From contig JAATGU010000031.1 in the NCBI GenBank assembly GCA_015654535.1, positions 1-43,966 of the forward strand: DNA of 43,966 nucleotides, in the 5' to 3' direction. Position 1 is the stretch's first letter. Each line of letters begins with the position of its first letter. The DNA comes from Bacteroidales bacterium (lineage in GTDB: Bacteria; Bacteroidota; Bacteroidia; Bacteroidales; Bacteroidaceae). This document shows positions 1 through 11,102 of the stretch, piece after piece. The notes beneath the pieces were generated by a model that had not been told where the DNA came from, did not search any database, and was given only the letters and a program-made list of their open reading frames with translations. A program made the translations under genes and the position numbers.

Positions 1-846
1 GTGACTGCGTGACTTTTTAAACAAATAAAAATAGTATTGTAATATGTCCAGACTCTTTGAACCAAGAGTACAGACATCTTTCTATAAATCTCTGGACACT
101 TCTAATAAATACTTTCCTTTATGTACTTTATAACGTTTAATTGCTTTTAAATTTTAGGCCAATGAAACCCTCTTTCAGAAATATAGACTCCACTTATAAT
201 GAGTAAGCAACATGTCTGTAAAAATGCAAATTATAATATTACCCAATTTTAAAATAGGCATATTCTAATTTTTAAGTGATGAATATTCTTTACTTTTATT
301 ATTACTATTTTATTTATACCTCAATTAAATAATTGGTGATCTCAAAGGAGAAATAAAGTCTAAAAATAAACTGTTTTAGAAACCTCTAAAGACAGGTCTA
401 TTTATCTTTTTTTTAGAGATTAAAAGAACTCGTCAACCCCTCTCTCGTAGGAGACTATGCCACTGGATTGATTGACAATGCAAATATATTCATATTTTAC
501 ACTTATTCAAAGTTTTTGATAAAAATATTATCCAATTACCTTCCTTTACATCCATGCTTATGAGAATTTTGTGTTCTAAATAACCATAATTTTTTTTGCT
601 GTAAGTTAGTTCTATTGATCTGTATTAAAGATTTTAGGTTTTTCATATTCCTGAACGGTTTCTTTAAGTAATTCTTAGCAGAATTTACTATCGCAAGTAC
701 AAGAGATTCCTCAATCCCATTCTCTGGAAGTAGTAACATGATTTAATATGGGCAATTTACTGAAGTACGTGGGGGCTTTATAATTCAGAGTACAATATAG
801 TTTCTGATAAAAGCTTTAATAATGATTATTTTTGGAAGGAAAAGGG
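1..846. other. AT-rich gene-free stretch at the left edge
   Basis: No convincing coding sequence is visible on either strand. The only open frame above 60 codons (complement of 536-739) has no recognisable motif. The stretch holds short inverted repeats (46-52 with 91-97; 384-390 with 412-418), a leftward promoter match at 481-511, and at 732-749 an 18-bp sequence repeated exactly at 18559-18576. It may be the upstream region of a leftward gene outside the window. Confidence 0.6.
481..511 (-). promoter_or_regulatory. Bacteroides-type promoter reading leftward
   Basis: On the minus strand a -33 TTTG (508-511) lies 19 nt from a -7 box TATATTTG (481-488), an exact match to the Bacteroides TTTG/TAnnTTTG arrangement and spacing. 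No open frame follows within the 470 nt to the window edge. It would drive either a non-coding RNA or a gene outside the window with a long leader. Confidence 0.5.
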
Positions 847-854
847 TACTTTTG
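847..854 (+). promoter_or_regulatory. -7 box of the phosphodiesterase gene
   Basis: TACTTTTG matches the TAnnTTTG -7 consensus and lies 37 nt before the ATG at 892. No good -33 TTTG is present 19-21 nt upstream, so this rests on the -7 box alone. Its position argues against a TTG start at 832. Confidence 0.4.
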
Positions 855-891
855 CAAAGATCCTTTTCCTTTTAATTTAAAGTATCAAATT

Positions 892-2094
892 ATGCGTAAA
901 TTTATTTCATCATTTTTATTGACGGTGTTTCTTGTTTCCTCTGCTTACGGAGCAAAGACAGGTGAAAATTATACCATCATTATTTCCTTAGATGGTTTTC
1001 GGTGGGACTATCCACAAATACATTCTACTCCGAATTTGAATAAAATTGCTCGTATCGGGGTTAAAGCACATAGTATGAAACCTTCTTATCCTGCATCCAC
1101 ATTTCCCAATCATTATACATTGGCTACCGGATTGGTACCCGATCATCACGGCATTGTGAATAATTCATTTTGGGATAAGAAAAACAAGGTTCATTATTCA
1201 ATGGGAGATTCTGCTACTCGCAATAATGCCGCTTACTATTTGGGTGAACCTATCTGGATTACCGCGCAAAAGCAAGGAGTAAAGACAGGGAATGTCTATT
1301 GGGTGGGATCTGATATTGCGATAAAAAATACGTTTCCTACCTATTATAAGGTTTTTGACGAGAAACCGACGATTACTTTTACTGCCAGAGTAGACACTGT
1401 TATTTCTTGGCTGAACAAGAAAAAGGTGGATCGTCCCAAATTAATAATGCTCTATTTTCCTGAACCAGATGGAAAAGGACATCATTTTGGGCCAAAGAGT
1501 AAGGAAGTTGGTGAAGAGGTTCATTATCTGGATAGTTTGATTGGTGACTTAATGCATAAGATTGAGAAGCTTTCTATTGCTTCAAAAGTGAATCTGATTA
1601 TCACTTCCGATCATGGGATGGCGGACATCAGTCTGGATAGAGTTGTTCGTATTGATAATTATATTCCTTCGAGATGGATTGATGTGATAGATGGTTCTAG
1701 TCCGACTTCTATCTTTACCCACCAGGGATGTCGTGATTCTGTATTGCTGGCATTGAAAGATGTGCCTCATATCAAAGCTTATAAGAAAGAGAAAATGCCG
1801 ACTTCTCTAAATTATGGAACAAGCGATAGGATAGGAGATATAGTGGTTTGTCCGGATTGTGGATGGCAATTCTCCAATCGTCCGTCTGCAAACAAAGGTG
1901 CTCATGGATATGATCCGGCTAATGCCGAAATGCAGGTCCTTTTTTATGCTTATGGACCTGATTTTAAGAAAGGCTATGAGTCCAAAGGATTTATCAACGT
2001 GGATGTGTATCCTTTGTTAGCGCACTTACTGGGCATAAGACCAGAAAAAACAGATGGTGACTTTAGTCGGGTAAAAGACTTACTGATAAAGTAG
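892..2094 (+). CDS. Ectonucleotide pyrophosphatase/phosphodiesterase (alkaline phosphatase superfamily)
   Basis: Secreted phosphodiesterase of about 400 residues, expected to hydrolyse phosphodiester or pyrophosphate bonds of nucleotides or similar substrates in the periplasm. Residues 1-20 form a signal peptide (short basic start, hydrophobic core, AYGA cleavage region). The two-zinc site of the NPP family can be read directly: D34 in SLDGFRWDY, nucleophile T70 in STFPNHYTL, D193 and H197 in PEPDGKGHH, D240 and H241 in SDHGM, and H338 in GAHGY. Spacing matches type I phosphodiesterase/nucleotide pyrophosphatases. The ATG at 892 is chosen because it begins the signal peptide; an in-frame TTG at 832 lies before the -7 box. 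The gene is monocistronic, followed by a terminator shared with convergent rpsP. The exact substrate cannot be told. Confidence 0.88.
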   Translation: MRKFISSFLLTVFLVSSAYGAKTGENYTIIISLDGFRWDYPQIHSTPNLNKIARIGVKAHSMKPSYPASTFPNHYTLATGLVPDHHGIVNNSFWDKKNKVHYSMGDSATRNNAAYYLGEPIWITAQKQGVKTGNVYWVGSDIAIKNTFPTYYKVFDEKPTITFTARVDTVISWLNKKKVDRPKLIMLYFPEPDGKGHHFGPKSKEVGEEVHYLDSLIGDLMHKIEKLSIASKVNLIITSDHGMADISLDRVVRIDNYIPSRWIDVIDGSSPTSIFTHQGCRDSVLLALKDVPHIKAYKKEKMPTSLNYGTSDRIGDIVVCPDCGWQFSNRPSANKGAHGYDPANAEMQVLFYAYGPDFKKGYESKGFINVDVYPLLAHLLGIRPEKTDGDFSRVKDLLIK

Positions 2095-2124
2095 CCATTG
2101 TTTGCAAATTATTTTTTAATATAA

Positions 2125-2167
2125 AAAGAATCCCCCCGGAAGAAGAATCTTTCGGGGGGAACTTTTT
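2125..2167. terminator. Bidirectional terminator between phosphodiesterase gene and rpsP
   Basis: A C6/G6 hairpin (2131-2160, arms tccccccgga and ttcggggggа-like with one wobble) is flanked by T5 at 2163-2167 on the plus strand and by a T-rich run on the minus strand. The genes converge here, so it can end both transcripts. Confidence 0.8.
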
Positions 2168-2204
2168 AATGCTTTGCTTTATCTAAGCAGTAGTAGACTG
2201 ATTA

Positions 2205-2786
2205 TTATTCAGCGGTAGCAGCAGGCGTTTCTTCAACAGCAGCAGCAGGAGCGGCTTCTTCTGCAGCAGGAGCTTCAACAGCAGCTTCTTCTACCACAAC
2301 AGGAGCAGGTGCGTTTGCAGCAATCTCAGCAGCTTTCTTTTCTGCTAATACTTTTGCTTTTGCTTCGTTAATCTTCTTTTCAGCATCCATACGTGCTTTT
2401 TCTTCAGCTTTAGCAGCTTCGTCGTTCTTTGCTTTTAATGCTGCAAGACCGCTTTGCTTGTTGTTTTTCCAAGCTTCGAATTTAGCATCAGCTTCAGCTT
2501 CACCAAATGCACCCTTAGCTACACCGCCAAGTAAATGCTTTTTCATGTAAACTCCTTCGTTTGAAAAGATATTACGAACGGTGTCAGTAGGTTGAGCTCC
2601 TGTAAGAACCCAATATAATGCACGTTCGAAATTCAAATCTATTGTTGCAGGATCGGTGTTAGGGTTGTAAGAACCGACTTTTTCAATAAATTTACCATCA
2701 CGTGGTGCTCTGCTGTCCGCAATAACAATCTGATAAAACGCATAACTTTTACGACCGCGTCTTTGCAATCTGATTTTTGTTGCCAT
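2205..2786 (-). CDS. rpsP: 30S ribosomal protein S16 with long acidic/alanine-rich tail
   Basis: Component of the 30S subunit that helps 16S rRNA fold. The first ~80 residues are the S16 fold, starting [13 protein letters not shown] and including [19 protein letters not shown] and YNPN. The protein is 193 residues, about twice the usual bacterial length. After the S16 core comes a charged, probably helical segment (about 105-165) and an Ala/Pro/Glu/Val tail to the end. Extended S16 is common in Bacteroidetes and is not a fusion to a known enzyme. The ATG at 2786 is preferred over an upstream in-frame ATG at 2876 because a full promoter (2847-2877) lies between them. No trmD, rimM or rplS follows, so it is a stand-alone gene here. 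Confidence 0.93.
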   Translation of the reverse strand: MATKIRLQRRGRKSYAFYQIVIADSRAPRDGKFIEKVGSYNPNTDPATIDLNFERALYWVLTGAQPTDTVRNIFSNEGVYMKKHLLGGVAKGAFGEAEADAKFEAWKNNKQSGLAALKAKNDEAAKAEEKARMDAEKKINEAKAKVLAEKKAAEIAANAPAPVVVEEAAVEAPAAEEAAPAAAVEETPAATAE

Positions 2787-2822
2787 TTTAAATAAATGTT
2801 TTAATAATTGATTTGAATTAAT

Positions 2823-2841
2823 GCTGATATCTCGTATCAGC
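2823..2841 (-). promoter_or_regulatory. Hairpin at the 5' end of the rpsP transcript
   Basis: gctgata (2823-2829) and tatcagc (2835-2841) form a perfect 7-bp stem with a 5-nt loop. On the minus strand it begins at about the predicted transcription start, a few bases after the -7 box. It could stabilise the mRNA 5' end or serve as an autoregulatory site; neither is shown. Confidence 0.35.
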
Positions 2842-2846
2842 GGCTG

Positions 2847-2877
2847 CAAAGGTAATGCTTTTGTTTTGAACAACAAA
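2847..2877 (-). promoter_or_regulatory. rpsP promoter
   Basis: Minus strand -33 TTTG at 2874-2877, 19-nt spacer, -7 TACCTTTG at 2847-2854. This is an exact Bacteroides housekeeping promoter with a predicted leader of roughly 55 nt before the ATG at 2786. Confidence 0.75.
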
Positions 2878-3058
2878 AGATTTACTCTTTTTTGTTTACT
2901 GCTTACTTCAGAGGTCTTAATGTTATAAAGCTAATGTGCCGTCTTGTACTAATTTGTATATGATATCTCCGGGAATCTTTTTTGCTCTCACCTTAGAACA
3001 TAATTAGGGTAAACGTTGTTATAGTGGTATTATATTAATGACAAAAACGAATAATATT

Positions 3059-3541
3059 ATGTTGAGCAAAAAGTTACAAGAAGCAATTAATGAGCAGATC
3101 AATATGGAAATGTGGTCGGCTAATCTTTATTTATCCATGTCTTTGTTTTTCGCAAAAAAAGGATTTAGCGGTTTTTCCTCTTGGATGAAGGTGCAGTCTA
3201 AAGAAGAAATGGAGCATGCTTATTCTATGATGGACTATGTGATAAAACGCGAAGGTGAAGCTATAATAAAATCGGTGGGTGATGTTCCCAATGCTTGGGC
3301 TAGTCCTTTGGATGCCATTGAAAGTGTGTACAAACATGAGCGTCATGTTTCTGAATTGATTGATAAAGTAGTAGATGTTGCTGCTGCAGAGAAAGATAAA
3401 GCTTCACAAGATTTTCTGTGGGGATTTGTTCGTGAGCAAGTGGAAGAAGAAGCTTCAGCAAAAGATATTATAGACAAAATGAAATTAGCGGGTGATAATG
3501 GTATATTCTATATTGATGCTCATTTAGGGCAGAGAAAATAA
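3059..3541 (+). CDS. ftnA: Non-haem bacterial ferritin
   Basis: Iron-storage ferritin of 160 residues, expected to assemble into a 24-subunit cytoplasmic shell that oxidises Fe(II) and stores it as a mineral. With the start at 3059 the ferroxidase ligands fall exactly on E. coli FtnA numbering: E17, E50, H53, E94, Q127 and E130 (in MEMWSANLYL, KEEMEHA, YKHERH and REQVEEE). That coincidence is the reason for choosing this ATG over the in-frame ATG at 3038. The gene diverges from rpsP across about 270 bp and ends in a strong hairpin, so it is monocistronic. In Bacteroides, ferritin is known to respond to oxygen and oxidative stress; no operator was identified in this upstream region. Confidence 0.92.
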   Translation: MLSKKLQEAINEQINMEMWSANLYLSMSLFFAKKGFSGFSSWMKVQSKEEMEHAYSMMDYVIKREGEAIIKSVGDVPNAWASPLDAIESVYKHERHVSELIDKVVDVAAAEKDKASQDFLWGFVREQVEEEASAKDIIDKMKLAGDNGIFYIDAHLGQRK

Positions 3542-3565
3542 GTTTGTAATTTTAATTTTTTGGAT

Positions 3566-3605
3566 AAAAGCCATCGGGAGAATGTCTCTCCGATGGCTTT
3601 TTTAT
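3566..3605. terminator. Terminator after ferritin, shared with convergent GH2 gene
   Basis: agccatcgg (3569-3577) pairs with ccgatggct (3590-3598), followed by a T run (3599-3604). The minus strand also has T4 after the stem, so it probably serves both converging genes. Confidence 0.85.
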
Positions 3606-3644
3606 GTTAGTAAGGTATTATATACTTCTTTATTTATTAAGAGT

Positions 3645-6866
<3,222 letters not shown>

Positions 6867-6880
6867 TTAAAAAGATAAAA

Positions 6881-6926
6881 GCCCTCTAATAGTATGTTCA
6901 AACAAATTAACTTACTAAAAGAGAGC
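6881..6926 (-). repeat. Imperfect hairpin between esterase and GH2 genes
   Basis: Arms 6881-6894 and 6913-6926 pair at 11 of 14 positions; on the minus strand the stem is followed by a T-rich stretch. It could be a weak terminator or an RNA-processing site that reduces GH2 expression relative to the upstream genes. Confidence 0.35.
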
Positions 6927-6953
6927 CTATATTTAAAGGATTACTTGTATTTT

Positions 6954-7802
6954 TTATAGTTCCCGAAGCCACTTTTCCAACTCTTCTGTCCATTGACGTT
7001 TGTAGGTAAAGTTATCATGAAATCCCCATCCGTGTCCACCGATAGGGTAGATGTGCAGGGAAGCGGAAACTTTATTTTTTAGTAGAGCAAGATAGTAGTT
7101 CACTCCGTTTTGTGGCGGAACTGCATTGTCATCGTTGGACAGTGCAATAAAAGCCTTTGGAGTTTCAGGAGTTACTTGCAATTCATTGGAATAGGTTGTT
7201 TCAAGCTCTTTGGTTGGAGTTTTACCTATCAAGTTTTCACGTGAGCCTTTGTGTGTGTATGCATTGTCCATCGTAATCACCGGATAAAGTAATATTTGGA
7301 AATCCGGACGGGTTTCCACTGTGAAGTGTGTAGCCAAAGTGGAAGCTAAATGTCCACCGGCCGAAGCACCCATAATGCCTACTTTATGAATATCAACGCC
7401 CCATTCGGTTGCATGTTGGCGAACCATCCGGACTGCTTGCTGAGCATCGGAAAGAGGTACCTCGCTATGCCCGTTGGGTAAGCGATATTTCAAAACTACA
7501 TAAGTAATTCCCTGAGTATTGAACCACGCAGCCATATCGTGTCCTTCATGATCCATTGCCAGACGGGTATAACCTCCTCCGGGACACATAATAATTGCTT
7601 TGCCATTTCCATTTTTTGCTTGGTAAACGGTAATTGTAGGATTAGTCACATTACTAATCCTACTCTTTTCTTTTTCTTGCTCAGCTCCTTTCAGCTCATT
7701 AGAGTTGGGCGCACCATTTGGCCAAAGAGGCAGTTCAATGGACTTTTGAGCAAAGAGACTTGTTGTTACTGCTAACATCATTGTCAATAAAATCTTTTTC
7801 AT
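6954..7802 (-). CDS. Secreted alpha/beta-hydrolase esterase (acetyl xylan esterase-like)
   Basis: Serine esterase of 282 residues, probably deacetylating sugars or polysaccharides in the periplasm. A signal peptide occupies residues 1-18 (MKKILLTMMLAV start, SLFAQ cleavage region). The catalytic machinery is visible: oxyanion segment CPGGGY (73-78), nucleophile S147 in GASAGG, acid D224 or D225 in SNDDNAV, and H257 in GGHGWG. The fold type is that of carbohydrate esterases often annotated as acetyl xylan esterases or endo-1,4-beta-xylanase B-like. It starts 9 nt after the OPT transporter stop and precedes the GH2 gene by 99 nt, so it is very likely co-transcribed with both. The natural substrate is not determined by the sequence. 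Confidence 0.83.
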   Translation of the reverse strand: MKKILLTMMLAVTTSLFAQKSIELPLWPNGAPNSNELKGAEQEKEKSRISNVTNPTITVYQAKNGNGKAIIMCPGGGYTRLAMDHEGHDMAAWFNTQGITYVVLKYRLPNGHSEVPLSDAQQAVRMVRQHATEWGVDIHKVGIMGASAGGHLASTLATHFTVETRPDFQILLYPVITMDNAYTHKGSRENLIGKTPTKELETTYSNELQVTPETPKAFIALSNDDNAVPPQNGVNYYLALLKNKVSASLHIYPIGGHGWGFHDNFTYKRQWTEELEKWLREL

Positions 7803-7811
7803 TCTTAGTTT

Positions 7812-9809
7812 TTATTTAAGAGGTTTACTCATACTTGCTTTTATAAAGAAGATAATTAGTGCAATATAGGCTACCAACGAAACCACTTCCGACCAAGAGT
7901 TGGCCAACCATTCTTCATTCACAATATTGATTCCGCCAAAGCGAATCACCGCACTGACTACTCCCATCAAGGCGCCACCGGCAATGAAACCGGAAGCGAT
8001 GAGAGTTCCCTTTTCTCCACGTTCTGTATTCAATGCCACATCTCTGGAACGGGTAGTTACATACCAATTAATGGCTCCACCTACCACCAAAGGAATATTT
8101 AGTTCCAAGGGGATAAACATTCCCAAGGCGAAAGCCAAGGCCGGAACTTTAAAGAGAGTAAGAACAATAGCAATGATCGCCCCGATTCCATAAAGTAACC
8201 ATGGAGCACCTACACCATTCATTAATGGCTCAATAACTGCTGCCATTGCATTTGCTTGGGGAGCGGCCAGTTGACCACTTGTAAATCCGTATGTCTTATT
8301 AAGAATAATAATCACACCTCCTACAGTTGCTGCGGAAACGATTGTTCCCAAGAATTTCCAGGTTTCCTGTTTGGAAGGGGTAGTTCCCAGCCAATAACCA
8401 ATCTTTAAGTCGGTGATAAATCCTCCTGCCATAGATAAAGCGGTACAAACCACTCCACCCATAACCAATGCGGCAACCATTCCTGAAGGGCCTTTCAGCC
8501 CCACAGTTACCATTACTACCGATGCAAGAATAAGAGTCATTAATGTCATTCCCGAAACAGGATTTGTTCCCACAATGGCAATCGCATTTGCTGCCACCGT
8601 TGTGAATAGAAAAGCAATGCCAGCCACCAAAACAATGGCCACCAAAGTATGAAGGATATTCCCTTGCATTACATCAAAGTAAAAGAACAAAGAAATTAAG
8701 ATAATTGTCACGATAGAGCCGATTGCAATAACCTTCATTGACAGGTCACGTTGTGTACGTGGCACATTCTTTTCAACGTTTTCTTTGCCGCCCATTTCCT
8801 TTGCCGCAAGACCAACTGCGCTTTTTATAATTCCCCATGACTTGATAATACCAATGACTCCAGCCATGGCGATGCCACCGATACCTATGCTCTTAGCATA
8901 ATATTTAAAAATTTCTTCCGGACTCATCATGCCTACTGACATGGTGATATCGGGATTCCACATATTAAGTACGCTATCTCCCCAGATTAAAGAAATTCCA
9001 GGAATGATAATCCACCATACGGTTAGTGAACCAAAGCAGATAATTGCCGCATATTTTAATCCGACAATATATCCCAAACCAAGTACGGCAGCGCCAGTGT
9101 TTACCTTAAATACGACTTTTGCTTTTTCGGCAATCATATCACCAAAACCACAAACACGAGTAGTGAAGTTCTCATTCCACCAACCAAAGGTTGCCACGAT
9201 AAAATCGTATAGACCTCCCACGATACCTGCAATTAAAAGTGGTTTAGCTTGATTTCCAGTTTTCTCGCCGGAAACAATAACCTGAGTGGTTGCGGTTGCT
9301 TCGGGGAAAGGATACATGCCGTGCATATCCTGCACAAAATATTTTCGGAAAGGAATTAAAAACAATATACCAAGTGCACCGCCCAATAGTGAACTGATAA
9401 ACACTTGCATAAAGGTAACTGACATTTCGGGATATTTTGCCTGAAGGATGTATAGGGCAGGAAGAGTAAAAATAGCACCGGCAACAATAACGCCCGAACT
9501 AGCTCCTATGGATTGAATGATCACATTTTCTCCTAAAGCATTCTTTCTTTTTGCAGCTCCGGATACCCCTACCGCAATGATGGCGATAGGAATGGCAGCT
9601 TCAAAAACCTGCCCCACTTTTAATCCCAGATAAGCTGCTGCGGCAGAAAATAGGATTGCCATTCCAATTCCCCATAAAACAGACCAAAGAGTTACCTCTT
9701 TATACTGTTTGTCGGGTGACATTAATGGGTTATATACTTCCCCTGCTTTTAGCTCTCTGAAGGCATTTTCGGGTAGTCCTGTGAATTGTTCGTCTTCTTC
9801 GTGTTTCAT
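7812..9809 (-). CDS. OPT-family oligopeptide transporter
   Basis: Inner-membrane transporter of 665 residues with many hydrophobic segments (about 14-16), matching the bacterial branch of the OPT/YSL family that takes up small peptides, possibly proton-coupled. The cytoplasmic N-terminus has GLPENAFRELKAGEVYNP, then the first transmembrane helix; the family-typical MYPFPEATA segment follows further on. The start is placed at 9809 (MKHEEDEQ) because a promoter match (9840-9870) lies between it and a longer in-frame start at 9893. It is the first gene of the unit OPT, esterase, GH2. A peptide carrier co-transcribed with carbohydrate enzymes is unusual; the cargo may be a peptide-linked or other compound, which cannot be told here. 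Confidence 0.87.
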   Translation of the reverse strand: MKHEEDEQFTGLPENAFRELKAGEVYNPLMSPDKQYKEVTLWSVLWGIGMAILFSAAAAYLGLKVGQVFEAAIPIAIIAVGVSGAAKRKNALGENVIIQSIGASSGVIVAGAIFTLPALYILQAKYPEMSVTFMQVFISSLLGGALGILFLIPFRKYFVQDMHGMYPFPEATATTQVIVSGEKTGNQAKPLLIAGIVGGLYDFIVATFGWWNENFTTRVCGFGDMIAEKAKVVFKVNTGAAVLGLGYIVGLKYAAIICFGSLTVWWIIIPGISLIWGDSVLNMWNPDITMSVGMMSPEEIFKYYAKSIGIGGIAMAGVIGIIKSWGIIKSAVGLAAKEMGGKENVEKNVPRTQRDLSMKVIAIGSIVTIILISLFFYFDVMQGNILHTLVAIVLVAGIAFLFTTVAANAIAIVGTNPVSGMTLMTLILASVVMVTVGLKGPSGMVAALVMGGVVCTALSMAGGFITDLKIGYWLGTTPSKQETWKFLGTIVSAATVGGVIIILNKTYGFTSGQLAAPQANAMAAVIEPLMNGVGAPWLLYGIGAIIAIVLTLFKVPALAFALGMFIPLELNIPLVVGGAINWYVTTRSRDVALNTERGEKGTLIASGFIAGGALMGVVSAVIRFGGINIVNEEWLANSWSEVVSLVAYIALIIFFIKASMSKPLK

Positions 9810-9839
9810 ATTTAATAAGTTGATTTGATATTTCAACAT

Positions 9840-9870
9840 CAAAGGAACTAAAAAAAATGCTGATTTACAA
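9840..9870 (-). promoter_or_regulatory. Probable promoter of the OPT-esterase-GH2 unit
   Basis: Minus strand TTG (9868-9870), 20-nt spacer, TTCCTTTG (9840-9847), one mismatch from TAnnTTTG. It leaves a leader of about 25 nt before the ATG at 9809. Confidence 0.5.
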
Positions 9871-9901
9871 TTCTGAGTAAAATTAAAGTGCATTTTAATA
9901 C

Positions 9902-9940
9902 AAAAAAAGAGAGATAACTACCTTTAGTAGCAATCTCTCT
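9902..9940 (-). terminator. Terminator of the small heat shock gene
   Basis: agagagat (908-915 of the 9000s) pairs with atctctct (9933-9940), with a nested 4-5 bp stem inside, followed on the minus strand by T6-7 (9902-9907). It separates the hsp20 gene from the OPT unit downstream. Confidence 0.75.
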
Positions 9941-9970
9941 TCATTTACGAATTATTTGTTGGCCTGAAGA

Positions 9971-10399
9971 TTATTTGATTTCAATTAGTTTCTCTAATTT
10001 CTTTTGTTCTTCAGGATTCTTTTTAGGAAGGTGGACGATTAGAACACCTTTATCCATTTGAGCTTCAATCTTATCTTTATCAGTATTGTCAGGAAGAAGC
10101 ATAGTTTGTTGAAATTTAGTGTAAGAGAACTCCCGTCTTAAATAGCGACTCTCTTTATTTTCTTCTTTGTGATCTTGTTTCTTTTCCATTGAAACAATTA
10201 ATTGATTTTCGTCATCAACTTTGATGCTAAAATCTTCTTTTACCATTCCCGGAGCAGCTACTTCTACTTTATATTCTTCTTTTGTCTCAATTACATTAAT
10301 AGCAGGGGCTGTAGCACTCGTTCTTACCATCCAGTTAGTATCAAATAAATCATTAAATACGTCTGGCAACCAATTTTGAGATCTTCTAACAGGCATCAT
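9971..10399 (-). CDS. Small heat shock protein, Hsp20/alpha-crystallin family
   Basis: ATP-independent holdase of 142 residues that keeps unfolding proteins soluble in the cytoplasm. The N-terminal arm (MMPVRRSQNWLPDVFNDLF) precedes an alpha-crystallin domain from about residue 33 (APAINVIETKEEYKVEVAAPGM) through YLRREFSYTKFQQTMLLP to GVLIVHLPKK, and the C-terminal tail is Lys/Glu-rich. An aggag motif lies 9 nt before the first ATG (complement of 10409-10413), one of few clear Shine-Dalgarno matches in the window. The gene is flanked by its own terminator and by a sigma-54-like site at 10484-10500, so it appears monocistronic. Confidence 0.9.
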   Translation of the reverse strand: MMPVRRSQNWLPDVFNDLFDTNWMVRTSATAPAINVIETKEEYKVEVAAPGMVKEDFSIKVDDENQLIVSMEKKQDHKEENKESRYLRREFSYTKFQQTMLLPDNTDKDKIEAQMDKGVLIVHLPKKNPEEQKKLEKLIEIK

Positions 10400-10483
10400 A
10401 ATTTTAATCTCCTATTTTTTTAGTTAAACATTAAATTTATTATGAATTGGGTTTTATTGTGAACTCAAATTCATCATAAGAGG

Positions 10484-10500
10484 TGCAAGCATTATGCCAA
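10484..10500 (-). promoter_or_regulatory. Sigma-54-type -24/-12 promoter candidate for hsp20
   Basis: On the minus strand the sequence ttggcataatgcttgca places GG (10497-10498) exactly 10 nt from GC (10485-10486), as in the RpoN consensus TGGCAC-N5-TTGC; only part of the central CACG is changed. Transcription would start near 10473, about 74 nt before the ATG. I saw no TAnnTTTG housekeeping box in the same interval. Bacteroides genomes encode RpoN. Confidence 0.5.
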
Positions 10501-10605
10501 AATGATTTATCGTGTATTTGTCATTTTTAAGCTGACATATTTTCTTTTTATATGCCAATTTGATCGATTTATTTTTGTTAGGAGAGGAATTTCTGTCAAA
10601 GTGTA

Positions 10606-11043
10606 TTATAGGAGTTTGAATCTTAATCGAAGTTTGCCTTCTGAGTAATCATAGCTGATTATTTTGAAAGTACCAATTTCAGAAGTATTATTCACATGCA
10701 TTCCGATACAAGGGCAAGCATCATAATCGCCCACTCTGACAATGCGGAGAGTTTCGCTTACATCATCCGGTAATCGGCTGAGGTCAAATTTCTTTTTAGC
10801 TTCCTCGGTTGGCATAAAATCTAATGTCACATCAAGATGTTGAGCAATAATCTCATTTACTTTATCTTCAACCGCTTGCAGTTCTTCATCAGTAGGGCAG
10901 GAGGGGAGATCATAGTCGCATTTGCTTTTTTTCTTTTCTATGTGTGCATTTGCAGAACGTTTACACCCAAAGGTTCTCACCATTGTCTGATTGAGAATAT
11001 GCTCGGTGGTATGCATTGGTGGATTTTGATATACCTTAATCAT
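10606..11043 (-). CDS. AlaX-like trans-editing protein (tRNA synthetase second additional domain)
   Basis: Stand-alone editing domain of 145 residues related to the second additional domain of alanyl- and threonyl-tRNA synthetases, which hydrolyses mischarged aminoacyl-tRNA. The zinc/catalytic signature is complete: H11 and H15 in the HxxxH motif (MHTTEHIL) and C112 with H116 in CxxxH (PCIGMHVNNT). The domain begins almost at the N-terminus, so this is a minimal AlaX form. Whether it acts on Ser-tRNA(Ala), Gly-tRNA(Ala) or Ser-tRNA(Thr) cannot be decided. It lies 206 nt upstream of hsp20 in the same direction. No strong terminator follows, so some read-through into hsp20 is possible. Confidence 0.8.
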   Translation of the reverse strand: MIKVYQNPPMHTTEHILNQTMVRTFGCKRSANAHIEKKKSKCDYDLPSCPTDEELQAVEDKVNEIIAQHLDVTLDFMPTEEAKKKFDLSRLPDDVSETLRIVRVGDYDACPCIGMHVNNTSEIGTFKIISYDYSEGKLRLRFKLL

Positions 11044-11088
11044 TTTTTCTTATATTTGTAGGGTTAATTATGATAATTAAAAAACATA

Positions 11089-11096
11089 CAAATATA
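11089..11096 (-). promoter_or_regulatory. -7 box upstream of the AlaX-like gene
   Basis: Minus strand TATATTTG (TAnnTTTG) lies 45 nt before the ATG at 11043. A good -33 is lacking. The plus strand carries another TATATTTG at 11051-11058 that could face the recombinase remnant. Confidence 0.3.
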
Positions 11097-11102
11097 CATA
11101 TT

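Noticed and set aside
536..739. 67-codon minus-strand open frame
   Set aside because: No recognisable motif, poor codon pattern, and its AT-rich setting makes a chance frame likely.
832..891. TTG start at 832 for the phosphodiesterase
   Set aside because: It would put the -7 box inside the coding region and bury the signal peptide 20 residues in.
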